Shown: positions 1-5,523 of the stretch, piece after piece
Layout of the letters: each line of letters begins with the position of its first letter
Numbering within the stretch: the first letter of the stretch is position 1
From: JAIRQX01 sp031556255
GTDB lineage: Bacteria > Chrysiogenota > Deferribacteres > Deferribacterales > JAISNW01
Reading direction: 5' to 3'
Assembly: GCA_031556255.1 (NCBI GenBank)
Contig: JAVBTI010000026.1
Location: forward strand, 1-25,319
Length of the DNA: 25,319 nt
Translations under genes and position numbers: made by a program
The notes under the pieces: model-generated
Seen by the model: only the letters and a program-made list of their open reading frames with translations
Database searches by the model: none
Told to the model about the DNA's origin: nothing

Positions 1-53
1 ATCACATACCGATCTTTCTCTGTCAATTCACGACGTTTCTTGATAATATCCAT
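1..53 (-). CDS. 5' end of an unidentified leftward gene (partial)
   Basis: Reading leftward from an ATG whose complement is at 51-53, the frame stays open to the window edge and gives the 17 residues MDIIKKRRELTEKDRYV. An AGGAG Shine-Dalgarno sequence (complement at 64-68) lies 10 bases upstream of the start, and a TATACT-like -10 box (complement at 109-114) lies further upstream. The start is charged and soluble-looking, with no signal peptide. Too little is present to name a family. The gene is divergent from the tRNA-His/tRNA-Leu pair. The call rests only on the open frame and the ribosome binding site. Confidence 0.5.
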   Translation of the reverse strand, partial: MDIIKKRRELTEKDRYV

Positions 54-160
54 CTGTCCCTTGCTCCTGTGTTATTTGGTCTTCGTAAACCCATCTTAAC
101 ACAACCAGAGTATAGGGACTTCTTTTTTTACAACTTACCGAGGGTAAATTACTTAAGAAG

Positions 161-190
161 TTGCTTGATTTTTCAAAAATAAGATTATAT
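161..190 (+). promoter_or_regulatory. Putative sigma70 promoter of the tRNA-His/tRNA-Leu pair
   Basis: A TTGCTT -35 box (161-166) is followed after 17 bases by ATTATA (184-189), or after 18 bases by TTATAT. Transcription would start near 197, about 20 bases before tRNA-His. The surrounding DNA is AT-rich. This is recognised by consensus only. Confidence 0.45.
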
Positions 191-217
191 ATTGTGTCCC
201 CTGTCGTTAGGAATTAT

Positions 218-291
218 GGTGGGTGTAGCTCAGTTGGTAGAGCACCAGATTGTGGCTCTGGGTGTCGCGGGTTCGATCCCCGTCACTCACC
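218..291 (+). tRNA. tRNA-His (anticodon GTG)
   Basis: A full cloverleaf can be folded. The acceptor stem is 219-225 with 284-290, including one G-T wobble. The D arm contains AGTTGGTAG. The anticodon stem is 245-249/257-261 around the loop TTGTGGC, with anticodon GTG at 252-254, and the T arm has GGGTTCGATCCCC. G218 supplies the extra G-1 that marks histidine tRNAs and would pair with discriminator C291. The 3' CCA is not encoded, so it must be added by tRNA nucleotidyltransferase. Confidence 0.97.
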
Positions 292-305
292 CTTCCATAC
301 GCGGG

Positions 306-325
306 CTGCCTCCCTATGGAGGCAG
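306..325 (+). other. Perfect hairpin between tRNA-His and tRNA-Leu
   Basis: CTGCCTCC (306-313) and GGAGGCAG (318-325) form an 8-bp perfect stem with a CTAT loop in the 42-base spacer between the two tRNAs. No T-run follows, so it is not an obvious intrinsic terminator. It may be a processing structure or an mRNA-like spacer fold. Confidence 0.5.
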
Positions 326-333
326 TGCTGTTC

Positions 334-415
334 GCGAGCGTGGTGGAACTGGTAGACACCCTAGACTTAGGATCTAGTGCCTCACGGCGTGGGGGTTCAA
401 GTCCCTCCGCTCGCA
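334..415 (+). tRNA. tRNA-Leu (anticodon TAG)
   Basis: A class II tRNA of 82 bases. The acceptor stem GCGAGCG (334-340) pairs with CGCTCGC (408-414), and the discriminator is A415. The D loop contains TGGTAGAC. The anticodon stem CTAGA/TCTAG encloses CTTAGGA, with anticodon TAG at 368-370. The extra arm TGCCTCACGGCGT is long, as expected for leucine, and the T arm GGGGGTTCAAGTCCCTC is standard. No CCA is encoded. It is probably co-transcribed with tRNA-His, since only 42 bases separate them. Confidence 0.97.
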
Positions 416-539
416 TACTTCTTCTTTACACTTCCGCTTATTATTCACTTTTACCGTCACAATATACCTTTAAACATAATGACCCGGTTGACAACCGCCA
501 TATGGTGTAATCCAATAAACTTTCTCCATAGGTGGTCGT

Positions 540-881
540 ATGATAATACGCATCTTCCCTTTTATTTTGGTATTCCTGTTGACCACGACGGCTTTCGGAC
601 AGAATAAGGAAAAACTGTACTACAACAAAGACTGGAAATCCTGCCCGAAATCAGAGGCGGAGTTTTACAGGCTGGTCACCTTTGATGCAAAAGGAAATCC
701 CCTAGGCAAAGTGTACGATTATTATATCACCGGCGAACTGCAGGGGGTGGCGGACGGCGCGCTCGTTATCGGACGGGAAGACGATCGCGAGACGTTATTC
801 ACCGGCACCGTCAAAACATACCACAAGAACGGATGTCGTGTTTATAAAGGTCAAATAGCTTTGCGGCGTAATTGCGTTTGA
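540..881 (+). CDS. Small secreted protein with MORN/YwqK-like repeats
   Basis: The 113-residue product begins with a clear Sec signal peptide: a short basic start, a hydrophobic core at about residues 4-15, and a likely cleavage after AFG near residue 20. The mature part has two units of the type YYITGELQ...G and TYHKNG...YKGQ. These resemble the Tyr/Asn-Gly/Gly-rich units of MORN or YwqK-like proteins, usually thought to mediate binding rather than catalysis. The final unit stops abruptly (GQIALRRNCV), so the protein may be shortened relative to relatives. An AGGTGG ribosome binding site (530-535) sits four bases before the ATG. A TTGACA hexamer at 488-493 could be a -35 box, but no good -10 lies at the right distance. 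The gene stands alone between tRNA genes. Export is fairly sure and function is unknown. Confidence 0.7.
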   Translation: MIIRIFPFILVFLLTTTAFGQNKEKLYYNKDWKSCPKSEAEFYRLVTFDAKGNPLGKVYDYYITGELQGVADGALVIGREDDRETLFTGTVKTYHKNGCRVYKGQIALRRNCV

Positions 882-910
882 GAAAAACGCCTGGGCTTTG
901 TTCATTTTTC

Positions 911-940
911 TTTACATTACCGGTCTGCCTGTGCTATATG
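911..940 (+). promoter_or_regulatory. Putative promoter of tRNA-Gly
   Basis: TTTACA (911-916) and TATATG (935-940) are separated by 18 bases. The -10 is preceded by TG at 932-933, giving an extended -10 (TGCTATATG). The predicted start near 947 is about 9 bases before the mature tRNA. Confidence 0.5.
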
Positions 941-955
941 ATATATCTTTAATAT

Positions 956-1028
956 GCGGGTGTAGCTCAGTTGGTAGAGCGTGACCTTGCCAAGGTTGAG
1001 GTAGCGGGTTCGAACCCCGTCACCCGCT
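956..1028 (+). tRNA. tRNA-Gly (anticodon GCC)
   Basis: The acceptor stem GCGGGTG (956-962) pairs with CACCCGC (1021-1027), and the discriminator is T1028. The anticodon stem 982-986/994-998 includes two G-T wobbles and encloses the loop TTGCCAA, with anticodon GCC at 989-991. The T arm is GCGGGTTCGAACCCCGT. No CCA is encoded. It is transcribed as its own unit between a promoter and a hairpin terminator. Confidence 0.97.
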
Positions 1029-1038
1029 GAATTTTCAC

Positions 1039-1064
1039 GGGAAGCGAAAAGCTTCCCCTTGTTT
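1039..1064 (+). terminator. Intrinsic terminator after tRNA-Gly
   Basis: GGGAAGC (1039-1045) and GCTTCCC (1051-1057) form a 7-bp perfect stem with a GAAAA loop, followed by the T-rich stretch CTTGTTTTA. The T-tract is interrupted, so termination may be partial. It overlaps the proposed -35 box of the tig promoter. Confidence 0.65.
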
Positions 1065-1087
1065 TATATAAATAATGACATTAAAAT
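1059..1087 (+). promoter_or_regulatory. Putative tig promoter
   Basis: TTGTTT (1059-1064) and TAAAAT (1082-1087) are 17 bases apart. The predicted start near 1094 lies 16 bases before the trigger factor ATG, leaving just enough room for the AGGAG at 1099-1103. No heat-shock (sigma32-type) motif was recognised. Confidence 0.5.
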
Positions 1088-1109
1088 AAGCAATTTATAG
1101 GAGATAAAT

Positions 1110-2609
1110 ATGAAAGTACAGGTTGTTGACGCGCCGCACTCGCAAAAAGAGATATCTATTGAGATTCCATACGAAGAGCTTGAAAAAGCGTCCGATATTG
1201 AATGCGAAAAGATAGCCAAAGACGCCAAAATTCCCGGTTTCCGCCCCGGAAAAGCGCCCAAAGATGTGGTGAAAAAACAGAATGCCCTGAAAATAAAAAC
1301 CACCGCCCTCGAAAAGATCATCGGCGACGCAGTGCGCGACGCCCTCGTGGGCAACAATATCAACCCCATCGCCCAGCCGGACATTCAGAACGTCGTGGCC
1401 GACGAGGATAAACCTATAACCTTCACCGTCTACGTCGACGTCTTCCCCCTGTTCAGTGTGGAAAACTTCAAAGGGTTCGAATTCACCCGTACCCGCATCA
1501 AAGTGACCGACGAGGACGTTGACAATACACTGCAGCGCCTGAAAGAACAGTTCACCGAGTTCAAACCCGTCGCTGAAAAACGCAAAGTCAAAAACGGAGA
1601 CCAAACTGTCATCGATTTCGAAGGGAAAAAAGACGGTGTGCCTTTCGAAGGCGGCAAGGCTGAAAAACACACACTTGATATCGGCTCCGGTCAGTTTATA
1701 CCCGGCTTTGAGGACGGTGTTATAGGCATGTCCCTCGAAGAGACGAAAGATATCACCCTCTCCTTCCCCGAAGAGTACCATGCCGCCGACCTCGCCGGGA
1801 AAGAAGTTGTATTCACCGTCACCCTCCATGAGATCAAAGAAAAGATCGAGCCGGAACTGAACGACGAATTTGCCAAAAAAGTAAACGCCCAGTTCGAAAC
1901 CTTCGAAAAGCTGAAAGAGCGCATCCGCGCCGACCTTCAGCACGAGGCCGACCATTATGTGAAGTTCGAAACCTTCACCAACATACTCAACAAACTCGTG
2001 GACGAAAACGCCTTCGAAGTACCCCGCTCCATAGTGATGGAACAGGCGGAACGTATGGCACAGCAGAGCCTCCAGCAATATGTGCAGATGGGGATAAATC
2101 CCGAAATGTTCGGCATGAACGCAAAGTCCATGGCCGGGCAGTTCGTGGGCGAGGCGGAAAAGCAGATCAAACGCGCTCTCATCATAAGTAAGATCGCAGA
2201 AGTGAACGCATTCACCGTCACCTCTGACGACCTGAACAAAGAAGTGGAGCGCATCGCCGAAATGAGCGGCCGTCCGGCGGATGACATCCGCAAAGACCTG
2301 TTGGGCAACGAACAGAACCTCCCCGCCCTTCAAAACGACCTCCTGTCAGACAAAGTGTACGCTTACCTCTGCGGAGAGAACACGATAAGCGAGAAGGAAA
2401 TTACCCGCGCCGAATTTGAAAAAGCCCGCCAGGCCGAGGCCGAAGCTGCGCGCAACGGCGAAAATAAAACGGAAGAAGAAACGGAAGGCGAAAAGAAACC
2501 TAAAAAGAAATCAACCAAAAAAGCCACCGAGAAAACAGAAGAACCGGCAGCGGAAGCAGAAGAAAAGCCCAAGAAGAAGGCCGCTCCGCGCAAGAAAAAA
2601 GAGGACTAA
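1110..2609 (+). CDS. tig: Trigger factor, ribosome-bound chaperone and prolyl isomerase
   Basis: Trigger factor docks at the ribosomal exit tunnel and shields emerging chains. The N-terminal ribosome-binding domain carries the signature GFRPGKAP at residues 43-50. An FKBP-type peptidyl-prolyl isomerase domain follows at about residues 150-245 (DIGSGQFIPGFEDGVIGM). The helical C-terminal chaperone domain runs to about residue 430. The last roughly 65 residues are a low-complexity Lys/Glu/Ala tail rich in KPKKK and EEK blocks. This makes the protein 499 residues long against about 430 for the E. coli protein. The AGGAG at 1099-1103 is six bases from the ATG. It heads the tig-clpP-clpX-lon block, a widely conserved order that links co-translational folding to ATP-dependent proteolysis. 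Identity is certain; the role of the tail is not known. Confidence 0.97.
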   Translation: MKVQVVDAPHSQKEISIEIPYEELEKASDIECEKIAKDAKIPGFRPGKAPKDVVKKQNALKIKTTALEKIIGDAVRDALVGNNINPIAQPDIQNVVADEDKPITFTVYVDVFPLFSVENFKGFEFTRTRIKVTDEDVDNTLQRLKEQFTEFKPVAEKRKVKNGDQTVIDFEGKKDGVPFEGGKAEKHTLDIGSGQFIPGFEDGVIGMSLEETKDITLSFPEEYHAADLAGKEVVFTVTLHEIKEKIEPELNDEFAKKVNAQFETFEKLKERIRADLQHEADHYVKFETFTNILNKLVDENAFEVPRSIVMEQAERMAQQSLQQYVQMGINPEMFGMNAKSMAGQFVGEAEKQIKRALIISKIAEVNAFTVTSDDLNKEVERIAEMSGRPADDIRKDLLGNEQNLPALQNDLLSDKVYAYLCGENTISEKEITRAEFEKARQAEAEAARNGENKTEEETEGEKKPKKKSTKKATEKTEEPAAEAEEKPKKKAAPRKKKED

Positions 2610-2612
2610 ACT

Positions 2613-2734
2613 TTCCGTCATTCCGGCCAAACCTGCCCCGGACACTGATCCGGGGATCCGGAACCCTGGATAGACAGGTTATACCTTCGGCATTCTCCGG
2701 ATCCCGGCCACCTATGGACGCCTGAATGACGGAA
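2613..2734. repeat. Dispersed intergenic repeat R1 with terminal inverted repeats
   Basis: The element fills most of the tig-clpP gap. Its ends are an 11-bp perfect inverted repeat, TTCCGTCATTC (2613-2623) and GAATGACGGAA (2724-2734). Inside, CCCCGGA (2636-2642) and TCCGGGG (2649-2655) form a hairpin. GGGATCCGGA (2653-2662) is inverted at 2696-2705. The inner core 2636-2662 recurs in the opposite orientation at 5266-5292 with one difference in 27 bases. It has no coding capacity of note, so it resembles a miniature non-autonomous element. Confidence 0.85.
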
Positions 2735-2770
2735 TGAGGAAAAGCCGAATTTACAGGAGAATACTTAATA

Positions 2771-3355
2771 ATGAGCTACTACATTCCATATGTTATAGAA
2801 CAGACGGGCCGGGGGGAAAGATCATACGATATTTACTCCCGTCTGCTTAAAGACCGGATAATCTTTCTGGGCACGGAGATCGACGACATAGTCGCAAACT
2901 CTATCATAGCCCAGATGCTTTTCCTTGAGGCGGACGACCCGGAAAAGGAAATACACCTGTATATCAATAGCCCCGGCGGCGTTATCACCAGCGGGCTGGC
3001 GATCTACGATACGATGAACTATATTAAATCCCCCGTGTCCACTATCTGTCTGGGGCAGGCGGCCAGCATGGCGGCTTTTCTTCTCGCGGCAGGGGAAAAA
3101 GGCAAGCGCCTCGCGGTGCCCAACGCACGGATTATGATCCACCAGCCGTCCGGCGGTGCCCGCGGCCAGGCCACCGATATCGAGATACAGGCACAGGAGA
3201 TCCTGCGGCTTAAAAAACGCATAAACGAAATACTGGCCGAAAAAACAGGAAAAGATGAAAAAAAGGTCCGTCAGGATTGCGAAAGGGATTATTTTATGAG
3301 CGCGGAGGAGGCCAAAGAATATGGCCTCGTTGACACAGTCATCGAGCATCGCTAG
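2771..3355 (+). CDS. clpP: ATP-dependent Clp protease proteolytic subunit ClpP
   Basis: ClpP forms the double-heptamer serine peptidase chamber that degrades proteins fed to it by ClpX or ClpA. The catalytic triad is visible as Ser99 in GQAASMAAF, His124 in MIHQPSGG and Asp173 in CERDYFMSAEEA. The oligomerisation and oxyanion segments INSPGG and the C-terminal YGLVDTVI are standard. At 194 residues it has the usual length. The N-terminal PYVIEQTGRGERSYDIYSRLL is typical of mature ClpP with almost no propeptide. The AGGAG at 2755-2759 is 11 bases from the ATG, a slightly long spacing. Trigger factor lies upstream across repeat R1. The partner gene clpX follows after an unusually long, repeat-containing gap of 586 bases. 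Confidence 0.98.
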   Translation: MSYYIPYVIEQTGRGERSYDIYSRLLKDRIIFLGTEIDDIVANSIIAQMLFLEADDPEKEIHLYINSPGGVITSGLAIYDTMNYIKSPVSTICLGQAASMAAFLLAAGEKGKRLAVPNARIMIHQPSGGARGQATDIEIQAQEILRLKKRINEILAEKTGKDEKKVRQDCERDYFMSAEEAKEYGLVDTVIEHR

Positions 3356-3740
3356 GCTCAGAATTCATTAAATGCAGCGGGAACGGCGAACACAAAAAAA
3401 CTCCGTCATTCCAGGCGCTGCGCATGGTTTTGTTTATTTTCATCACACTTAACGCTCCTGTTAGCCGCGTTAATGGCAACGGCTGAGCTGCGTTATTGTA
3501 TAAATTGAGCTCACGGCAGTGCCTGGCCGGGGTGAGGTGCGGAGGTTGATACATTCTGCGCGGCATGCCGCGCAAAGGGATTATTAATGAGTCCCGAGTC
3601 TGGCATTTAAAATACGGCACGGGCTCACGCTTCCACACCAGCCCGAACCCGGCATTTCCACATAATAAGCAACGGGGGGCGGCAACCCCCCATAATGCTA
3701 TTAAGGGATCACTATAAAAGAAGGTTTAATTCCCTTACCC

Positions 3741-3825
3741 GTCATTGCGAGACTGCCGGAGACGGGCGCGGCAATCCGGTTTTATTTCTTCCGGATTGAT
3801 TCGTCGCCATACTCCCCGCACTGAC
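3741..3825. repeat. Intergenic repeat R5, GTCATTGCGAG...GCAATCCGG type
   Basis: It begins GTCATTGCG (3741-3749) and ends CGCACTGAC (3817-3825), an 8-of-9 inverted match. Inside, CAATCCGG (3772-3779) is inverted as CCGGATTG (3791-3798), so the element folds into a long imperfect hairpin. I recognise its ends and GATTGATTCGTCGC interior as a degenerate form of a very widespread bacterial intergenic repeat. It is related to, but distinct from, the GTCATTCCGGCC elements R1-R4. Confidence 0.75.
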
Positions 3826-3833
3826 TAAATTCC

Positions 3834-3863
3834 GGGCAACGTGAAATATGCCCCACGTTGCCC
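3834..3863 (+). other. 10-bp perfect hairpin upstream of clpX
   Basis: GGGCAACGTG (3834-3843) and CACGTTGCCC (3854-3863) flank a 10-base loop. It sits directly before the proposed clpX -35 box at 3864. No T-run follows (CTTGCGCAATG). It could be a weak terminator for upstream transcription, an operator or an mRNA-end structure. Confidence 0.6.
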
Positions 3864-3891
3864 TTGCGCAATGTTAATATTTAACTATTAT
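3864..3891 (+). promoter_or_regulatory. Putative clpX promoter
   Basis: TTGCGC (3864-3869) and TATTAT (3886-3891) are 16 bases apart in a strongly AT-rich segment. The predicted start near 3898 gives a 5' leader of about 44 bases. With the long clpP-clpX gap, this suggests clpX can be transcribed separately from clpP. Confidence 0.45.
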
Positions 3892-3941
3892 ATAGATAGA
3901 AAAAAATTCCATAAACATTTTAAATAAACGGAGGCATTTTA

Positions 3942-5174
3942 ATGTCCAAAAACGGTGAAACAGTACAGTGCTCTTTCTGCGGCAAGCACAAAGACGAAGT
4001 AAAAAAGCTTGTCGCCGGGAGAGATGTATATATCTGCGACAGTTGTATTGAGCTTTGCAACGAAATAGTCAGGAGCGAGGAAAATGCCGCGGGCGATCCC
4101 GCGCTGAAGTTGCTTACCCCCGTGGAAATACATAAAAAACTTGATGAGTTTGTCATCGGCCAGTCCCAGGCTAAAAAGATCCTCAGCGTGGCAGTGCACA
4201 ACCACTATAAACGTATCCTTTACGGCGGCAGGAGCGAGGTTGAGCTGGAGAAGAGCAACATCCTGCTTTTCGGCCCCACCGGTACCGGTAAAACCCTTCT
4301 CGCCCGCACACTGGCGCGGATACTGAACGTGCCCTTCGCTATTGCGGACGCCACTACACTCACCGAAGCGGGCTATGTCGGCGAAGATGTGGAAAATGTC
4401 GTGCTGAAACTTCTGCAGAACGCCGGAAACGACGTCCAGCGCGCCCAGATGGGAATCATTTTTATAGACGAGATCGATAAGATCGCCCGCAAAACCGACG
4501 GCCCGTCCATCACAAGAGACGTAAGCGGCGAGGGCGTGCAGCAGGCGCTCCTGAAAATCATAGAAGGCACCGTGGCCAACATTCCTCCACAGGGGGGCAG
4601 AAAGCATCCGCATCAGGAATATATTCCCGTGAACACCACGAATATCCTCTTCATTTGTGGTGGTGCTTTTGACGGACTGGACGATATAATCCGCCGCAGA
4701 TTGGGTAAAAAAGCGCTCGGCTTTGCCACCCAGTTCAGCGAAGAGAAGAAACACACCCGGTATGAGCTGTTGGGGCAGCTCCAGCCGGATGATCTGATAA
4801 AGTACGGGCTTATCCCCGAGTTCGTGGGCAGGCTCCCTGTAAACGCGCCGCTGGAAGAGCTGGACGAACAGGCGCTCATACGCATTCTTGTGGAGCCGAA
4901 GAACGCGCTTATTAAACAGTACGAAGAGATGTTCCGCTTTGACAACGTCAAGCTTACCTTTACCCCGGCGGCATTGAGCGCCATCGCCAAGCTGGCCATA
5001 AAACGCAAAACCGGCGCACGCGGGCTGCGCTCGATACTGGAAGAGGCCATGAACGACCTCATGTATAACATGCCTTCCCGCAGGGACGTACGCGAGTGCG
5101 TGATAAATGAAGAAGTGGTCCATAAAGGTGCGGAACCTATATTGATTTTACACGAAAAGAAAGAGCTGGCATAA
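3942..5174 (+). CDS. clpX: ATP-dependent unfoldase ClpX
   Basis: ClpX is the AAA+ hexamer that recognises, unfolds and threads substrates into ClpP. The N-terminal zinc-binding domain has Cys10, Cys13, Cys32 and Cys35. Walker A is GPTGTGKT at 111-118 and Walker B is IIFIDE at 172-177. The ClpP-docking tripeptide is LGF at 259-261, where E. coli has IGF. The C-terminal sensor-2 region contains GARGLRSILEEAMND. Length (410) is normal. GGAGG at 3930-3934 is seven bases before the ATG. It lies between clpP and lon, separated from each by repeat-containing gaps. Confidence 0.98.
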   Translation: MSKNGETVQCSFCGKHKDEVKKLVAGRDVYICDSCIELCNEIVRSEENAAGDPALKLLTPVEIHKKLDEFVIGQSQAKKILSVAVHNHYKRILYGGRSEVELEKSNILLFGPTGTGKTLLARTLARILNVPFAIADATTLTEAGYVGEDVENVVLKLLQNAGNDVQRAQMGIIFIDEIDKIARKTDGPSITRDVSGEGVQQALLKIIEGTVANIPPQGGRKHPHQEYIPVNTTNILFICGGAFDGLDDIIRRRLGKKALGFATQFSEEKKHTRYELLGQLQPDDLIKYGLIPEFVGRLPVNAPLEELDEQALIRILVEPKNALIKQYEEMFRFDNVKLTFTPAALSAIAKLAIKRKTGARGLRSILEEAMNDLMYNMPSRRDVRECVINEEVVHKGAEPILILHEKKELA

Positions 5175-5194
5175 CTACAGGCATTAGGCAGGTA

Positions 5195-5326
5195 CCGTCA
5201 TTGCGGACCTGATCCGGAATAATGATATGAAGATTCCGTATCATTTCCATTCTGGCTTACGGCTCTCCGGATCCCCGGATCGGTGTCCGGGGAGGCTTAG
5301 TCCGGGGCAGGCTCGGCCGGAATGAC
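5195..5326. repeat. Dispersed intergenic repeat R2, inverted relative of R1
   Basis: The ends are CCGTCATTG (from 5195) and GGCCGGAATGAC (to 5326), with GTCATT/AATGAC as the perfect outer inverted pair. Bases 5266-5292 match the reverse complement of R1 2636-2662 at 26 of 27 positions. The segment GTCCGGGG appears twice in a row-like arrangement (5285-5292 and 5299-5306), which points to an internal duplication. Confidence 0.85.
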
Positions 5327-5349
5327 AAAAGGCACCTGTCTGGCCTCAT

Positions 5350-5375
5350 AAACCCCTTTCCCCGGAAAGGGGTTT
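5350..5375 (+). terminator. Possible terminator hairpin after clpX
   Basis: AAACCCCTTT (5350-5359) and AAAGGGGTTT (5366-5375) form a 10-bp perfect stem with a 6-base loop. The T-run (TTTTTT at about 5389-5394) comes 13 bases after the stem instead of directly, so it may be a weak or Rho-assisted stop or an RNA-stabilising hairpin. Confidence 0.5.
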
Positions 5376-5391
5376 GCGTTTCGCTGTGTTT

Positions 5392-5419
5392 TTTGCTACT
5401 TTGGATTAATTTGTATAGA
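5392..5419 (+). promoter_or_regulatory. Putative lon promoter
   Basis: TTTGCT (5392-5397) and TATAGA (5414-5419) are 16 bases apart. Transcription would start near 5426, giving a leader of about 98 bases that contains repeat R3. No clear heat-shock consensus was found. Confidence 0.4.
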
Positions 5420-5440
5420 AGACCGGGAACTGATATCTTC

Positions 5441-5477
5441 GTCATTGCAGGCCCGGGTCGGGCTTGGCCGGAATGAC
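5441..5477. repeat. Short intergenic repeat R3
   Basis: A 37-base copy opens with GTCATTGCAGG and closes with TTGGCCGGAATGAC. GTCATT and AATGAC are inverted. It looks like an R1/R2-type element reduced to its two ends. It lies in the predicted lon leader, 46 bases before the start codon. Confidence 0.75.
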
Positions 5478-5523
5478 AGAGAGGAAGTTCCGCACTTTTA
5501 AAAACATATGAGTTGGTAACTAT

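Larger units (their letters stand above)
3356..3941. other. 586-base clpP-clpX gap with repeats and palindromes, no convincing gene
   Basis: From left to right the gap holds: a lone CCGTCATTCC repeat end at 3403-3412; a perfect 18-base palindrome TGCGCGGCATGCCGCGCA at 3557-3574; a GGGGGG/CCCCCC hairpin at 3674-3691; repeat R5 at 3741-3825; a 10-bp perfect hairpin at 3834-3863; and an AT-rich promoter-like stretch leading to clpX. A leftward open frame at 3339-3638 exists, but it reads through the repeat end and the palindrome and has no family resemblance, so I do not call it a gene. Confidence 0.8.
5175..5523. other. 349-base clpX-lon gap with two repeats, a hairpin and a promoter
   Basis: The gap holds repeat R2 (5195-5326), a strong hairpin (5350-5375), a promoter-like pair (5392-5419) and short repeat R3 (5441-5477). 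I see no gene in it. Repeat R3 lies between the proposed promoter and the lon start codon, so it would be transcribed into the lon 5' leader. Confidence 0.75.

Noticed and set aside
488..516. TTGACA at 488-493 as a firm promoter for the small secreted protein
   Set aside because: No acceptable -10 occurs 16-18 bases downstream (TCCAAT is the best at 17), so it is mentioned only within the gene entry.
1095..2333. 412-codon antisense frame inside tig (and similar long ones at 3939-5123 in clpX and 8464-9546 opposite ubiB)
   Set aside because: These are mirror images of GC-biased codon usage in certain genes; the sense proteins are unmistakable and the antisense products show no family motifs.
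3339..3638. Leftward 99-codon frame in the clpP-clpX gap
   Set aside because: It passes through the repeat end at 3403 and the 18-base palindrome, has no family features or good ribosome binding site, and overlaps the clpP stop.
5508..5519. Three-codon upstream frame ATG AGT TGG TAA ending four bases before lon
   Set aside because: Tempting as a leader peptide, but it has no ribosome binding site and is short enough to be chance.
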